A DNA stretch of 64,000 nucleotides, from positions 4,203,461 through 4,267,460 of the forward strand of contig JAJEKV010000086.1 of NCBI GenBank assembly GCA_021234155.1, written 5' to 3'. The position numbers and the translations under genes were made by a program. Positions 35,461 through 44,664 of this stretch are shown one piece after another (within the stretch, counting starts at the first letter, position 1; the number at the start of each line of letters is the position of its first letter). The stretch is from Isoetes taiwanensis (taxonomy: Eukaryota; Streptophyta; Lycopodiopsida; Isoetales; Isoetaceae). Below the pieces are notes generated by a model, which searched no databases, was not told where the DNA came from, and saw only the letters and a program-made list of their open reading frames with translations.

Positions 35461-35938
35461 GTGGTGGTGGATGGGCTTCGGATGCAGGATGGTAGTCAGC
35501 AGATTATTAACCAGTTCGCCGATGACACTTTCCTCTTCTTGGTGGCAGAAGAGAGGAATTTGCGGAATGTGAAGGGTTTGCTGGATACTTTCTCCTTGGC
35601 CTCAGGCATTCTTCTGAATTGGGGTAAATGCTCCGCATTATGGGCCCAGCTGACTCCTCCTCCCCCTTGTTTGGCTCTATTCCCTTGGAAGGTGCTTCCA
35701 GGTAATATGTGTACTAAGCTGTTGGGTATTCCCTTTGGAGGGGATGTTTCCATGGGGAGGGTGTGGGACGAGCCTCAATTGGTGGAAGGGTAGCAAGTTG
35801 TCCATGGCAGGTAGGATCACTATTGCCAAGTCAGTACTTTGTAGCACTCATGTGTATACAGCATCTGCAATGTTAGCTCCTGAAGGTAAGATACAGGCTT
35901 TGGATAGGATTGTTCAAATTTTGTGTGGGGCGGGATGA
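35461..35938 (+). pseudogene. LINE reverse transcriptase fragment
   Basis: The frame at 35,461-35,793 reads VVDGLRMQDGSQQIINQFAD then DTFLFLV. FADDT is the catalytic YxDD-type motif of L1-clade plant LINEs. It is followed by FSLASGILLNWGKCSALW and LGIPFGGD, as expected for RT motifs D and E and the thumb. A frameshift at about 35,770 moves the continuation (LNWWKGSKLSMAGRITIAKS) to another frame, ending at 35,938. The fingers domain and the endonuclease are missing. It cannot be active. Confidence 0.8.
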
Positions 35939-36447
35939 TGAAGGGGCTGTTGTTAAAGTGGCTTGGTGGAAGTGTCTCCGCCCCGGGAGGATGGGGGCTT
36001 GGCCATCCGGATTTAGCACCGCATAGTAAGGTGTTGGTCTCCCAAGTTTGTTTGGAGCGCCCGCAAGATGGAGCATCTTCTCCTGGGTACGCGCCAAGTT
36101 GTTGCAGCCTCTTTCGCCATTGTGTGGCGTTTGGAAAGCCGTCTGCATGCATGGAGTTGCCCCGGCAATCGCTGTATGGTCTCCGGCCTTTCCCACATGC
36201 ATCCCCTTTTCTCACGGGGTGTTGTGGGCTTGGGATCATGTGCGCCCGCTTTCTTCAGCTAGATTATGCCTCGCTTTATCACCACTCTTCTCCTTTCTTG
36301 TGGGTTCCTCTACCCCCAAGACTTGCCCTTGGTCGCCACTGCAGATGCTCTGGACGCAGTTCCCGTTGGAGGCGGGCTGCTGTGCTCACCTTGGAGGATT
36401 GGTATTGGGGTGGTCAGCTAGCTTCGTGGGAGTTCTTTCGAGCATTA

Positions 36448-36975
36448 GAGGAAATTTGAGATCTCATTTCATCCCCATAAGAATCCTCCAATGGAATGGC
36501 TACCCTCTATTAACTGCAATTAATGCAGCACCAACAACTTCATTGTTCTTGTTTTTCCCCCATAACTTTTGATCCACTTGTCAAAAACGTTGCGGCGTTT
36601 GTTGCATTAGATGCGGAATGAAAAGATCTTTCCAACGATATATAGTTATGATGTATTTCAATATGCTTATATGCGTTAACCTTAAAAAAATATGATTTTT
36701 TGCTTATTTCTTATATATTTATATCGTAAAAGATGTATGAATGGATTATCACTAGATAGATCTTGTGAAGACGAACCCATTGCTACAAAAAGTTTTTGAA
36801 TCGGAGTTCTGGATCAAAAGTTATAATGGAAAAATGATACTACAGAAGTTAGTTGCAACTGCATTAATTACAGGCTGCCACATAATACTGGAATGAGAGA
36901 TACTGGAGCTCTTCTCTTATTGGACAGTTTAAAAAGCTGACATGGCATTTTAAGCATGTAATGGGACAAAATGTG
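36448..36975. mobile_element. AT-rich insertion inside the LINE
   Basis: Between the RT part and the zf-RVT part lies about 0.5 kb of non-coding AT-rich sequence. Both edges carry GATCTCATTT (36,459 on and 36,967 on), a possible 10-bp target duplication. The same insertion is present in copy A (about 16,495-17,015). No terminal inverted repeat was recognised, so the class is open. Confidence 0.4.
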
Positions 36976-37082
36976 ATCTCATTTTTCCTCTAATGCTCAC
37001 TTTCGCCTGAAGGGCAGTGACCGGGCTATCTGGGAACAAGTGGCGGGGAGTATTCTGCTACACATACCTATAGTCCCTCAGG

Positions 37083-37560
37083 ATGATGTGGTGGTGCAGG
37101 TTTGAAAGGTTCATCCAGATGTTGTATCTTCTTGTTTTGTGCGGTCTTGTTACCGGGTGTTGGCTATTCATGACACTCTGCCCCCTTCCGGCAAGTGGTC
37201 GCTGCAGCTTCCGGGTTCTCGATGGCGCTCGGTTTGGACGTGGACATGGAGCTCACTTCCTCCACCGAAGGTTAGGGTGCTTCTGTGGCAGGTGGTGCAC
37301 TGCTGTATCAGGGTGAATGTCCTTGTGAGTCAGTTTAGGCTGGGTGTGAGCCCTCTTTGCCCTTGTTGTGGCCTTCATCGTGAGACTGTGGAGTATTGTC
37401 TGGTTTTATGCCCTCACTTGCAGGCTGCCTGGGATTGGGTCAGGGCTCTATTTCAGGTAAGATTGACTAGCCAGCCGTTGCTGCTTCATGTGTATCCTGG
37501 TGCTTGGCCGCTCTTGCGGCAGCAAGCCTTGCATCTGTGTGTGGCTTGGTTGGTGTAGTT
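37083..37560 (+). pseudogene. LINE zf-RVT domain fragment
   Basis: The frame reads NVLVSQFRLGVSPLCPCCGL, then HRETVEYCLVLCPHLQAAWD and WVRALF. The C-x2-C...H...C spacing is that of the zf-RVT (reverse-transcriptase zinc-binding) domain at the C-terminus of plant LINE ORF2. Upstream in the next frame is the usual FR...W-x-W-x-P lead-in, damaged. The frame ends at 37,558. Confidence 0.7.
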
Positions 37561-37816
37561 GATTTGGAAGTGGCAGCATTTGTGGATCTTTCAGGGGATT
37601 CAGCAGCCTGCAGCCTCTCTGATTCCTCGACTCAGGTACAAGCTATTTCAAAGCTTTCTGGTGTTCCCGGCAGTAGAGTTGCAGTTCTTTTGTGAGTTTG
37701 TTGTGGAGTGTCGAGGTATCGCTGTCTCTTTGGGGCAGTTCTTCTTCCTCCTCACTTGCATTGTAACATTACCATTCTTTTAATATATTGATGACACAAT
37801 TCTTCAAAAAAAAAAA

Positions 37817-39157
37817 GAGTTGTTAGAATGGATGTATCTGGATAAAGGTGCTAGCTTGGTCATACAAATTTTAACGGATTTCATAATATGCCAGGAAGGA
37901 GACCCTGCCCTCATTTGCACGATCTGGTTGTGCATATTCGATGAAGGTTTGGTTTCTTAGCTTGAACCTTTGGCATTTTGAAATATACGAGGATGTGTTA
38001 TTTGAAAAAAGGATTGTGCATTTACTGTAATGTGTATTATTTAGTCTTTCCATCCTTATTCTGGCTTATACTTTGTCACATGCTTACCTTGGGTGTGCCT
38101 ACTTTTATTCAGATTTGCCAGTATGACTAACTATTTGACCGCTTCTTTCCAGCATCATCATCAGCATAAATATTAAATCTTGCTACATTAATTGATCCAT
38201 TGTAAGGCTGTAATTTCATACAGGTATAGTATTGTTGATTGATATTTTAAAATATTAGGTGGATGAAGAACAATGACGTAAGATGGTTTGGCTTACCATC
38301 ATTTTTTTATATAGATATATACATGTCTATATGATGCACTGCACCGCAAACTTATTTATAAAGCTGATTTGGACCTTCTTTGTGAGCTCATTGATATTCT
38401 CAAAGGGAGAAGTGCAAGATGAGAAGCTTAGTAGACATCCGAAATTATTGTTGGTCTCTGATAAAGTGGTGAGTACACTTATTTTTACCCACCATTGTGG
38501 GATGAATTAATTCTTGGCCAATTATCTTATCTTTTAAAATGGGATTGCGTTGGTTTCTGTGCTGGGAACACCGAAAGTAACACCGCATGCGGCGTTTCCT
38601 TTCCCCTGCAGACCTTTTTTTCCCTTTTCTGTTGATCTTCCTCTCATTTTCATTTTTTTGCAGGTTCAAATTTTGTTTCATTGGAAAGGCAATGGCAGAT
38701 CAGACGTCTATGTGCTGGCCTTTATCCATCAGTTTAATTTATTAGATTGGCGCTCATCCTCAGCTCCTTCCGGACTCAGTAGGTTATGGCGATTTCTCTT
38801 TCTTCATTTTCTAAGCTTGCAGACCATTACTCAGAACTGTTTAAAAAACGCAGGGGAGTCACTCACTTTTGTTTAACCATGGAGCTTGCGACTCGGCAAG
38901 TAAACTTTAGGCGACTGGCCTTTCTTGCAATTTATCTTAAAATGCTCTTCTATCTTGGTGATACCCCAGATCTCCTTTTGTACTTAGAAGGTTATGCTCT
39001 TTCCTTCCATTTTATGCATGTTTTAGACTTTCGGTTCATTTTTATGATCATCTTAAGCTGCTAAAAGTATACAGGAAGCTGTGGATCTTTAGCACATGGC
39101 GAAGTCAACCATGGCACTGGCTGATATCTAGCGCGGTATCTTAAGGCATTCATATAT
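37817..39157. other. Unassigned segment left of the transposon
   Basis: Mostly AT-rich. A short stretch (about 38,380-38,470; KGEVQDEKLSRHPKLLLVSD) and a 92-codon frame at 38,786-39,064 are described separately or too weak to call. It is kept in copy A at 17.8-19.05 kb. Confidence 0.35.
38786..39064 (+). CDS. Hypothetical frame of 92 codons
   Basis: Reads MAISLSSFSKLADHYSELFK, then KRRGVTHFCLTMELATRQVN, then a hydrophobic C-terminal half with LFYLGDTPDLLLYLEG. No family is recognised. The counterpart in copy A (about 18,740-18,960) is broken. The composition could be genuine for a small membrane-associated piece, but it could also be chance. Confidence 0.2.
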   Translation: MAISLSSFSKLADHYSELFKKRRGVTHFCLTMELATRQVNFRRLAFLAIYLKMLFYLGDTPDLLLYLEGYALSFHFMHVLDFRFIFMIILSC

Positions 39158-39186
39158 GGGTCTAAGTTAGATATTGGGGTACAAAA
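39158..39186 (+). repeat. Left terminal inverted repeat
   Basis: Starts GGGTCTAAGTTAGATATTGG and ends in GGGTACAAAA. It pairs perfectly over 29 bases with 46,993-47,021. In copy A the same end survives in decayed form at 19,046. Confidence 0.8.
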
Positions 39187-40200
39187 GCACCCGTCCGGAC
39201 CAGGGTAGGCCTTAAGGACGAAAGTTCGCGAAAAAGGCAATTTTTTAAGGGTATCGAGAAATTTTGACGCAATGGTTTAGTAGGGCCCATTACAGATGAA
39301 AAAAATTAAATTAGCCAACTTTTCTACAAACAAAGCTCACTCCACTTGAAAATTCGCCACATCTACTAAGCGTCATAACTATAAATTCGCCTTCTCCTCT
39401 ACCCTCCTTCTCGAAGATTTCTTAAGGAATCGCCTAATATTATAGGCTTTCTTCATAACCTAATCTATTCTCCATCCAGGTACATATGATAATTTTAAGA
39501 GTTATTTTTGTAGCTATTGTGTTTCAAATACTTCTAAGGATGCATTGGAGAGCATTTTTTTACAAACCTCTCTTTTAATAGATTTGTTTTATCTATAAGG
39601 ATAGGCCACGTTCTCATTTGCAAAGGTTAAATTGTGGTATTGCATCATGCAACTATAGTTATAACGTGTTTGTGTCCTTGGTTAAATATGGATGCCGGTG
39701 AATAAAATTTCACCATAGAAATTGCACTTGAAATATAAAGACCCTTAAATCTTGGAAAAATAATATATTGGCCATGATTCGCCTAGATTTCTATAAAAAA
39801 CATTCACGTCTAGAAAACATTCGCCAGCATAACTAATCTTGCAACTCTATTATTCGCCCGACCTTCTAAATTATGCTTAGACAAATTTTGGCCTTAAGGG
39901 CAGTCTGGACTCCGGACGCGCTGCTTTTCGTGCTTGGTCCGCTGTGCTTGGTGGTGCTTGGAGAGCGGGAACGCGATGATCCATTTTTAGCAAATTGCTT
40001 CCGGATCGATGACATGGCTACCCGCAAAATCAAATTTGGTACAGAATCAATTTGGCGGGGTTGTTGTGAGATGGCGTGGAGAGTTAATAGGATTTGGCTA
40101 TGGCGGGAAGCATGATCCGGTGTTGTACCCCTGAACAGAATTTTCTTTGTACAGCACGGTTTCTCTGTACAACACAATTCTCTGTACAACACGATTCTAA
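39187..40200. other. 5' region of the transposon
   Basis: No gene. It contains the subterminal TTCGCGAA motif (39,225 on). Just before the ATG at 40,201 there are three near-copies of CTGTACAACACGATTCT (about 40,145-40,198). These could be transposase-binding or promoter repeats. The far left is GC-richer than the middle. Confidence 0.4.
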
Positions 40201-40425
40201 ATGGATCAATCAGCATCAGATTTAGATGAAGAAAAACGACTTCAAATTTTCCGGGAAATTCAAGCCGAGAGAAGAAGGCAATCTAGACAGCGGAAAAGAG
40301 ATAGGGAGAGGGAGAAAGAAAATATCCAGCCTCAAGTTGATAGCGGCTTGAGTGCGAGAAGGCTTCAAGAATTATCCAAGAGTTTGGACGATTATTTCAA
40401 TAATATCACAAAGCCTTTGAAATAA
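40201..40425 (+). CDS. Transposase gene, N-terminal basic exon
   Basis: Seventy-four codons from an ATG at 40,201: MDQSASDLDEEKRLQIFREI, a run of Arg/Lys/Gln (QAERRRQSRQRKRDREREKE), then LSARRLQELSKSLDDYFNNI. It looks like a basic leucine-zipper-like or nuclear-localising DNA-contact helix. The frame stops at TAA 40,423 but stays open in the same frame beyond it (from 40,426 to 40,674), so the stop may be a single mutation or a missed splice. The ATG choice rests on its being the first in frame after the repeats at 40,145-40,198. Confidence 0.45.
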   Translation: MDQSASDLDEEKRLQIFREIQAERRRQSRQRKRDREREKENIQPQVDSGLSARRLQELSKSLDDYFNNITKPLK

Positions 40426-43382
40426 GGGGATAAGGCACTGGTGGTGCACAAATTTGTGAAGAGAGTGAAGAAGAAATTGCCACTGGAGGTGGATTTTGTT
40501 GGTCATGATCAAAGCAAGATCATTTCAAGAGACACTCAATCAGCAAAAGAAACTAAGGAAGACAGATATAATGCAAGCAAGAAAGTCCACATTGCAAATG
40601 GTATCTTCAATAGCAAACAAAACCAACCAGTCTGCAGTTGCACGCCTCCTTCATGTATCAAGAGCAATAACTGATAAGCTTAAGAATTCTGTTTACAAGT
40701 TCTGGACAGAAAACACATGAGTCTCACCATACAGGAAGCATGTGAGAAAGTTTGTTACAAAAGATGGGGAAAGAATTGATCATCCAATACAACTGCTTGA
40801 AATTTCTCAGGTAATTATTATGCTTTATATGTTTTACCGCTTGTTCTGCTTTACTAGATTGCTGCTTTTAATTTTTTTTGGAACTCTGTATTTCTGGTTT
40901 GTTTATAGTTGCAATTTTACATGGCCTTCAAAAAGGAATTCAATGAAATGAAGATTTCACAGCCACATTTGAATTGATGAAGCCATCTTTTGTGAGGCGT
41001 TTAAAAGAAAGAGAGACCTGTTGCTGCCAATATCACATGCACTTTGAGTATGTGATGCAAGCACTCAACAAAATCAGAACAGATCCAAATGGGGTGCACA
41101 AAGAATGCAACTGTAATTGTGCTGTTTGTGGTGATGGTAACTTCTGTAGTGCCAAGAACCATGTTTATAAATCCACTAGTGATTTTTGGAGGCAAATGGT
41201 CTGCTCTAAAGAAGAAGATGAAGAATGGCACAAACATCAATGTCTGCAGTTGGCACGCAAGGATTGTGGGCTGAAAAGGCACTCTTAAGTTTGTCTCTTC
41301 AATATTATGATGTTTAAAGATATTACCGCCAAGAACTTTAATTGTGGTGTTATAAAATGTGGTTTGCTTTTTGTCCTAAGGAGAAGATGGAAACCGACAC
41401 AAGGTGGAGTGGAAACAAATTTGAAAGGTATTCTGCTTTGGCTTAATTAAATTGTGCTCTCAGAACATGCTTTTTAAACAAACTCAGCAAACCCACGTAA
41501 ATGTTCATGGTTTGAAATCAGCAAGAAGTTGGATACATGAAGGAGACTACCAAGAAAAAAATGGGAGGGAGGAAACCAGCAAAAGTAACAAGACTTGCAT
41601 ACAAGAACGAGAGTCTGCCCCAGTTCATGAAGCATGCCTCCAAGACAATGGTACAGTTTATCACACACAATTATGTGGCACACTGGCAGGCAAAGCAATT
41701 CAGGACGTGTTTGGATATCTTTCCTGAAGATGCAATTGTCTCTGTAATTGACTTTGATGAAAATTACAGTTTTAAAATTCAGAGGGAGGCACAATCTTGC
41801 CACTGGCACACAGATCAGGCCCCAATTCTGGTTCATATCACATATAGGGGTGGTTTTTTAATTCACATACTCAAAAATGCATGTGGGCGACACATGTGCT
41901 GCACAGGTGCTGACTGCCCTTCATTGCCCTTCAAACTGCCCTTCACTGCCCTTCCATAGCCCTTCATTGCCCTTCAAAAAATCATGAGTATTTTCTATTA
42001 TATAAAGGATATAATGAGCATATTAGTGATGCAAATGATGATGGCATAAATTATTTGGTGAAGGTGCTTATATGTGCTGTGATGGTCAAAAAACTGGGTA
42101 GGTCAATAAAAAAGTTACCCATAGACATGCAACCCAAGCTGAGATAGAGGAGATGAAAGTTAAAGAGGCAGAGAAAAGAGAAGCAGAGCAGGATAAGCTG
42201 AAAAGAAAGAAGAAGACAAGTCAGGAGACCATGGGAGACCATCAGCACTAATCAGAGGAGAATTATAAAGGAAGTGCACTTTTATATTTCAGATGACAGG
42301 GAGCATAGCACTGAGTTTGTACAACATTGCTTGAAAGTACATGCTGACTGGCTTAGAGCACAGAACATTGAGTACAAGAAACATATTTTTTGGAGTGATG
42401 GTTGCACATCCCAGTGTAAAGGAGCAAGGCCGTTCTGGTATTTAGGAAGGAACTATGTGTGTAGTGAAGGAATTGAGGATGAGTGGAATTTCTTTGCCAG
42501 TTCTCATGGCAAAGGAGAACATGATGGACAAGGTGCAATATTGAAAAGGATTTTGGCAAGAGAGCAATTGAAGTATGAGACCTGGAAATTGGAGCGTGCC
42601 AAAGACATTGTGGATTTCATGAACTGGTACATGATGAACAATCCACCAAACCCTCATATAAGAAGGTTAGATTTTTCTTAGATTTGAAGTTGCATGAATC
42701 TGTTTTATATTGCAGGTTCTTTTGGCATATTGATCCCCAAAGTGTAGACAAATCTGAAAGGAAGGAGTGGAGAACACTATATGGGAGCTCTAAACTTCAT
42801 TGCATCAGACCATGTGACAAAAAGAACCCTGCAAAAGTTGCTTACAAGTGCCTCTCTTGCTATTGTTCCTATTGCTTTCATGGTAAAAGGAATGATTGCA
42901 CGAACAAAGCACGTTTGGGAGCATGGCTCACAGCAGAACTAAAACCAAAGATGAAATCTGTTGCTGGAGAAACATCCACAGCAATTAGTCAGGGGGAAGA
43001 AGAAGAAGAAGAAGAAGAAGATGACCTTAGTTCTCTTCTAGAAGTTGGAGATAACTTTGCTGTAAATGCACATCCAGATGATGATGAGGGAGTTGACTTT
43101 TATGTTCTTAGGTGTACAGAGACTAAACATACATTATTAGATACATATGAAGATGCTTGGAGTACTGCATTTGGTGTAGGAGAAGTTATAGTTTCTGGCC
43201 ATTACTACAAGCAAACAGATGCACTCCAAATTAAGTTGCTATTGGACAAGCCAGTTGCTAGTTTGTATAGCCACCTTATCAGACAGGTGAAGTTTGATAT
43301 GGAGAATCTTGGTAACAACAGTTTCAAGATGAGTGAAGAGACATGCCAAAAAGTTATGGCATCCCTTCCAGTAGAGTGCTAA
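40201..43382 (+). CDS. Putative DDE/RNase H-fold transposase gene
   Basis: Several exons in one direction give a protein with, in order: a basic N-terminus, a Cys/His-rich block, a core with invariant-looking Asp residues, a Cys-rich block and an acidic C-terminal region. The core signature is IDFDENY (41,747 on), then WSDGCTSQCKG (42,391 on), then EWNFFASSHGK...DG (42,480 on). From memory this set (DFxENY, SDGxxxQxK, SHGKxxxDG) is shared by a widespread group of uncharacterised eukaryotic transposon-like proteins, and it suggests a DDE-type RNase H fold. Supporting introns are 40,811-40,908 and 42,666-42,715. Breaks: a TAA at 40,423, a TGA near 40,720 and a frameshift near 40,975, which may be decay or sequence error. 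Confidence 0.6.
40682..41288 (+). CDS. Transposase gene, Cys/His-rich exons
   Basis: Exon part 1 ends at 40,810 (RKHVRKFVTKDGERIDHPIQ, then LLEISQ). A GTAATT donor at 40,811 and TTTATAG acceptor at 40,907 bound a 98-bp intron. Exon part 2 reads FKKEFNEMKISQPHLN, then with a one-base shift MKPSFVRRLKERETCCCQYH. Next comes a cluster of Cys (KECNCNCAVCGDGNFCSAKN) and later HKHQCLQLARKDCG. The Cys/His pattern suggests a zinc-binding domain, as found in front of the catalytic core of many eukaryotic transposases. No standard finger type is matched. Confidence 0.45.
41537..41959 (+). CDS. Transposase catalytic core, part 1
   Basis: A 140-codon frame. The basic start (MKETTKKKMGGRKPAKVTRL) leads into FITHNYVAHWQAKQFRTCLD, then a hydrophobic strand ending in an Asp motif, VSVIDFDENYSF (Asp72, Asp74, Glu75), and EAQSCHWHTDQAPILVHITY. 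The strand followed by Asp fits the first Asp of an RNase H-fold nuclease. The tail from about codon 110 (RHMCCTGADCPSLPFKLPF) is probably read-through into an intron. The true start is an upstream exon, not this ATG. Confidence 0.55.
   Translation: MKETTKKKMGGRKPAKVTRLAYKNESLPQFMKHASKTMVQFITHNYVAHWQAKQFRTCLDIFPEDAIVSVIDFDENYSFKIQREAQSCHWHTDQAPILVHITYRGGFLIHILKNACGRHMCCTGADCPSLPFKLPFTALP
42274..42681 (+). CDS. Transposase catalytic core, part 2
   Basis: The exon begins after ATATTTCAG (to 42,290). It reads DDREHSTEFVQHCLKVHADW, then KKHIFWSDGCTSQCKG (Asp42 of the frame), then DEWNFFASSHGKGEHDGQGA (Glu70, His78-Gly79-Lys80, Asp84), followed by a helical segment to NPPNPHIRR. This would be the second Asp plus an acidic/His-Gly-Lys motif of the core. 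Translation past 42,665 is intronic: a GTTAGA donor at 42,666 and a TTGCAG acceptor at 42,715 join Arg-Arg to FFWHIDP of the next exon in frame. This intron is only 50 bp, short for a plant. Confidence 0.6.
   Translation: MHFYISDDREHSTEFVQHCLKVHADWLRAQNIEYKKHIFWSDGCTSQCKGARPFWYLGRNYVCSEGIEDEWNFFASSHGKGEHDGQGAILKRILAREQLKYETWKLERAKDIVDFMNWYMMNNPPNPHIRRLDFS
42716..43382 (+). CDS. Transposase C-terminal exon (Cys-rich and acidic)
   Basis: The open frame runs to the TAA at 43,380. It starts FFWHIDPQSVDKSERKEWRT, followed by Cys residues in KLHCIRPCDKKN and YKCLSCYCSYCFHGKRNDC, a likely zinc-binding module. Next is a run of eight Glu plus two Asp (about 42,996-43,025), then a globular piece with EVGDNFAVNAHPDDDEGVDF and GEVIVSGHYYKQTDALQIK. 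It ends VMASLPVEC. The last part could be a small beta-barrel reader-like domain, but I cannot name it. This is the longest undamaged frame in the window (232 codons counting its intron-derived start). Confidence 0.55.
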
Positions 43383-43894
43383 TACTACTGCCCGTTTTTT
43401 CTGCTTTTGCTTCGAAGAAGCAGAAGTTGAGTTTTTAGATGTACACTGGCTCTTTCCTGCCATATTCTTTCTTATACTCTTTATAATTCGTTATCAATGA
43501 AATCTAACAAATTCTTTGCTGCACAAATGTTACTTGTCCTCACAGCTTTAAAAGAAAAGCTGCTAGGTCTGCTTTTCATACTTATGCTTTGTCTGCTTAC
43601 ATGCTTTCTGTTTTCAGTTAACTATTACAGACTTGATGAACTTCTGGTAAGTGTATATTTGCACTATCTGTTTTAGTCTCTTCAGTTGGCACATGGGAAA
43701 CAGATTGCAAGTTCACAAATGAACAAAGTTACAAATGATGATCTGCACAAGTGTAGGTAAATGCCTGAAACCTTAAATTTACATTGATATCCGCTCTGTT
43801 ACAAAAGTGTACAGCTATGTACTCATATCCAGTCTTCACAAAGAAACAGCTGTTATATCTTAAGTTACATCTTAAGTTACATGAAGTTCTTAAT
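43383..43894. other. Intergenic region between the two convergent genes
   Basis: A shared 3' region of about 0.5 kb, AT-rich. No coding signal seen. Both transcripts would terminate here. Confidence 0.4.
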
Positions 43895-44664
43895 TTACAT
43901 CTCAAAGTCAGTATCTTCAATGTGGGTCTGATCTTGTGTTGTTTCTTCCTGTTTATCAGTATCTTCAATGTGGGTCTGATCAGTATCTTCAATGTGTGTT
44001 GTTTCTTCTCTTGCAGGTTCCTCCTGTTTATTTACAACAATATTAGTTGCAACACCAACAATATCTTTCACCAATTGCATGTCTACTTCCTTGACCACAT
44101 CAACATGAAGCTGCTGGTGCAACCACTTTTGAGGATTCTTTGAATGAAGCCAAGTATGCAAACATGCTTTTATGTAGTTGAATACCTTATCATTTTCCTC
44201 GTTGTCAAAGCTCTCAACTATTAAGCATGTGTCTGGTGGGGACAAGAAAGTCTTGTACAAAGAGTCATCCACAAGCACAACATCCTCTACATCATTAAAA
44301 GCTGTGTAAACTTTGACAATTGGCTTCATAAATACTGGTTTAGTTGCATTGCCTGGAAACATAAAAGGCATTGCCTCACATTCATTGTGACCCCATATGA
44401 ATTTGAATTTAGCAATGTAGTGTGCTGGCAGAATACTGTTAAGGATTTGTATGATGTTGTGCTTCATCATGCTAGACCAAATCCCAACTTCAAATCTTTC
44501 AAAACAGAAATCCAAGAACTCTTGTAGATGAGGTCTGCAAATAACCACTTTCCCTGCTGTGTAATACTTCTTGAGCCCTGGTGTTTTTGGAAGATGTTGA
44601 CCAAAACTCCATTAATGTCTAAGATGACAAGTTTTTTCTTTTCTAAATCCTCTGCAACATTCAT
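43895..44664 (-). CDS. FCP1-like (HAD) phosphatase domain exon
   Basis: The start (MNVAEDLEKKKLVILDINGV) carries the nucleophile motif as D-I-N-G-V-L, where active FCP1/SCP phosphatases have D-x-D-G-T/V-L. The second Asp is Asn, which would be expected to impair phosphoryl transfer. After a one-base frame change near 44,590 (in a run of five A on the coding strand) it reads VICRPHLQEFLDFCFERFEV, then GIWSS and VEDVVLVDDSLYK, the standard FCP1 C-terminal acidic motif VDDS. The length of about 200 residues fits the family. The end is EETTHIEDTDQTHIEDTD and another THIEDTDFEM. Confidence 0.7.

Larger units (their letters stand above)
35455..37816 (+). mobile_element. 5'-truncated L1-like LINE, copy B
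   Basis: A non-LTR retrotransposon remnant: the C-terminal half of reverse transcriptase, then a zf-RVT-type domain, then a 3' tail ending in an A-run (37,806-37,816). It starts abruptly inside the RT domain, as is usual for LINE copies truncated during reverse transcription. An AT-rich segment of about 0.5 kb (36,448-36,975) interrupts it. I could not find a matching target-site duplication at the two ends. Confidence 0.8.

Noticed and set aside
35820-36239. Minus-strand frames of 109-139 codons over the LINE
   Set aside because: They are antisense shadows of reverse-transcriptase coding sequence with recognisable plus-strand content.
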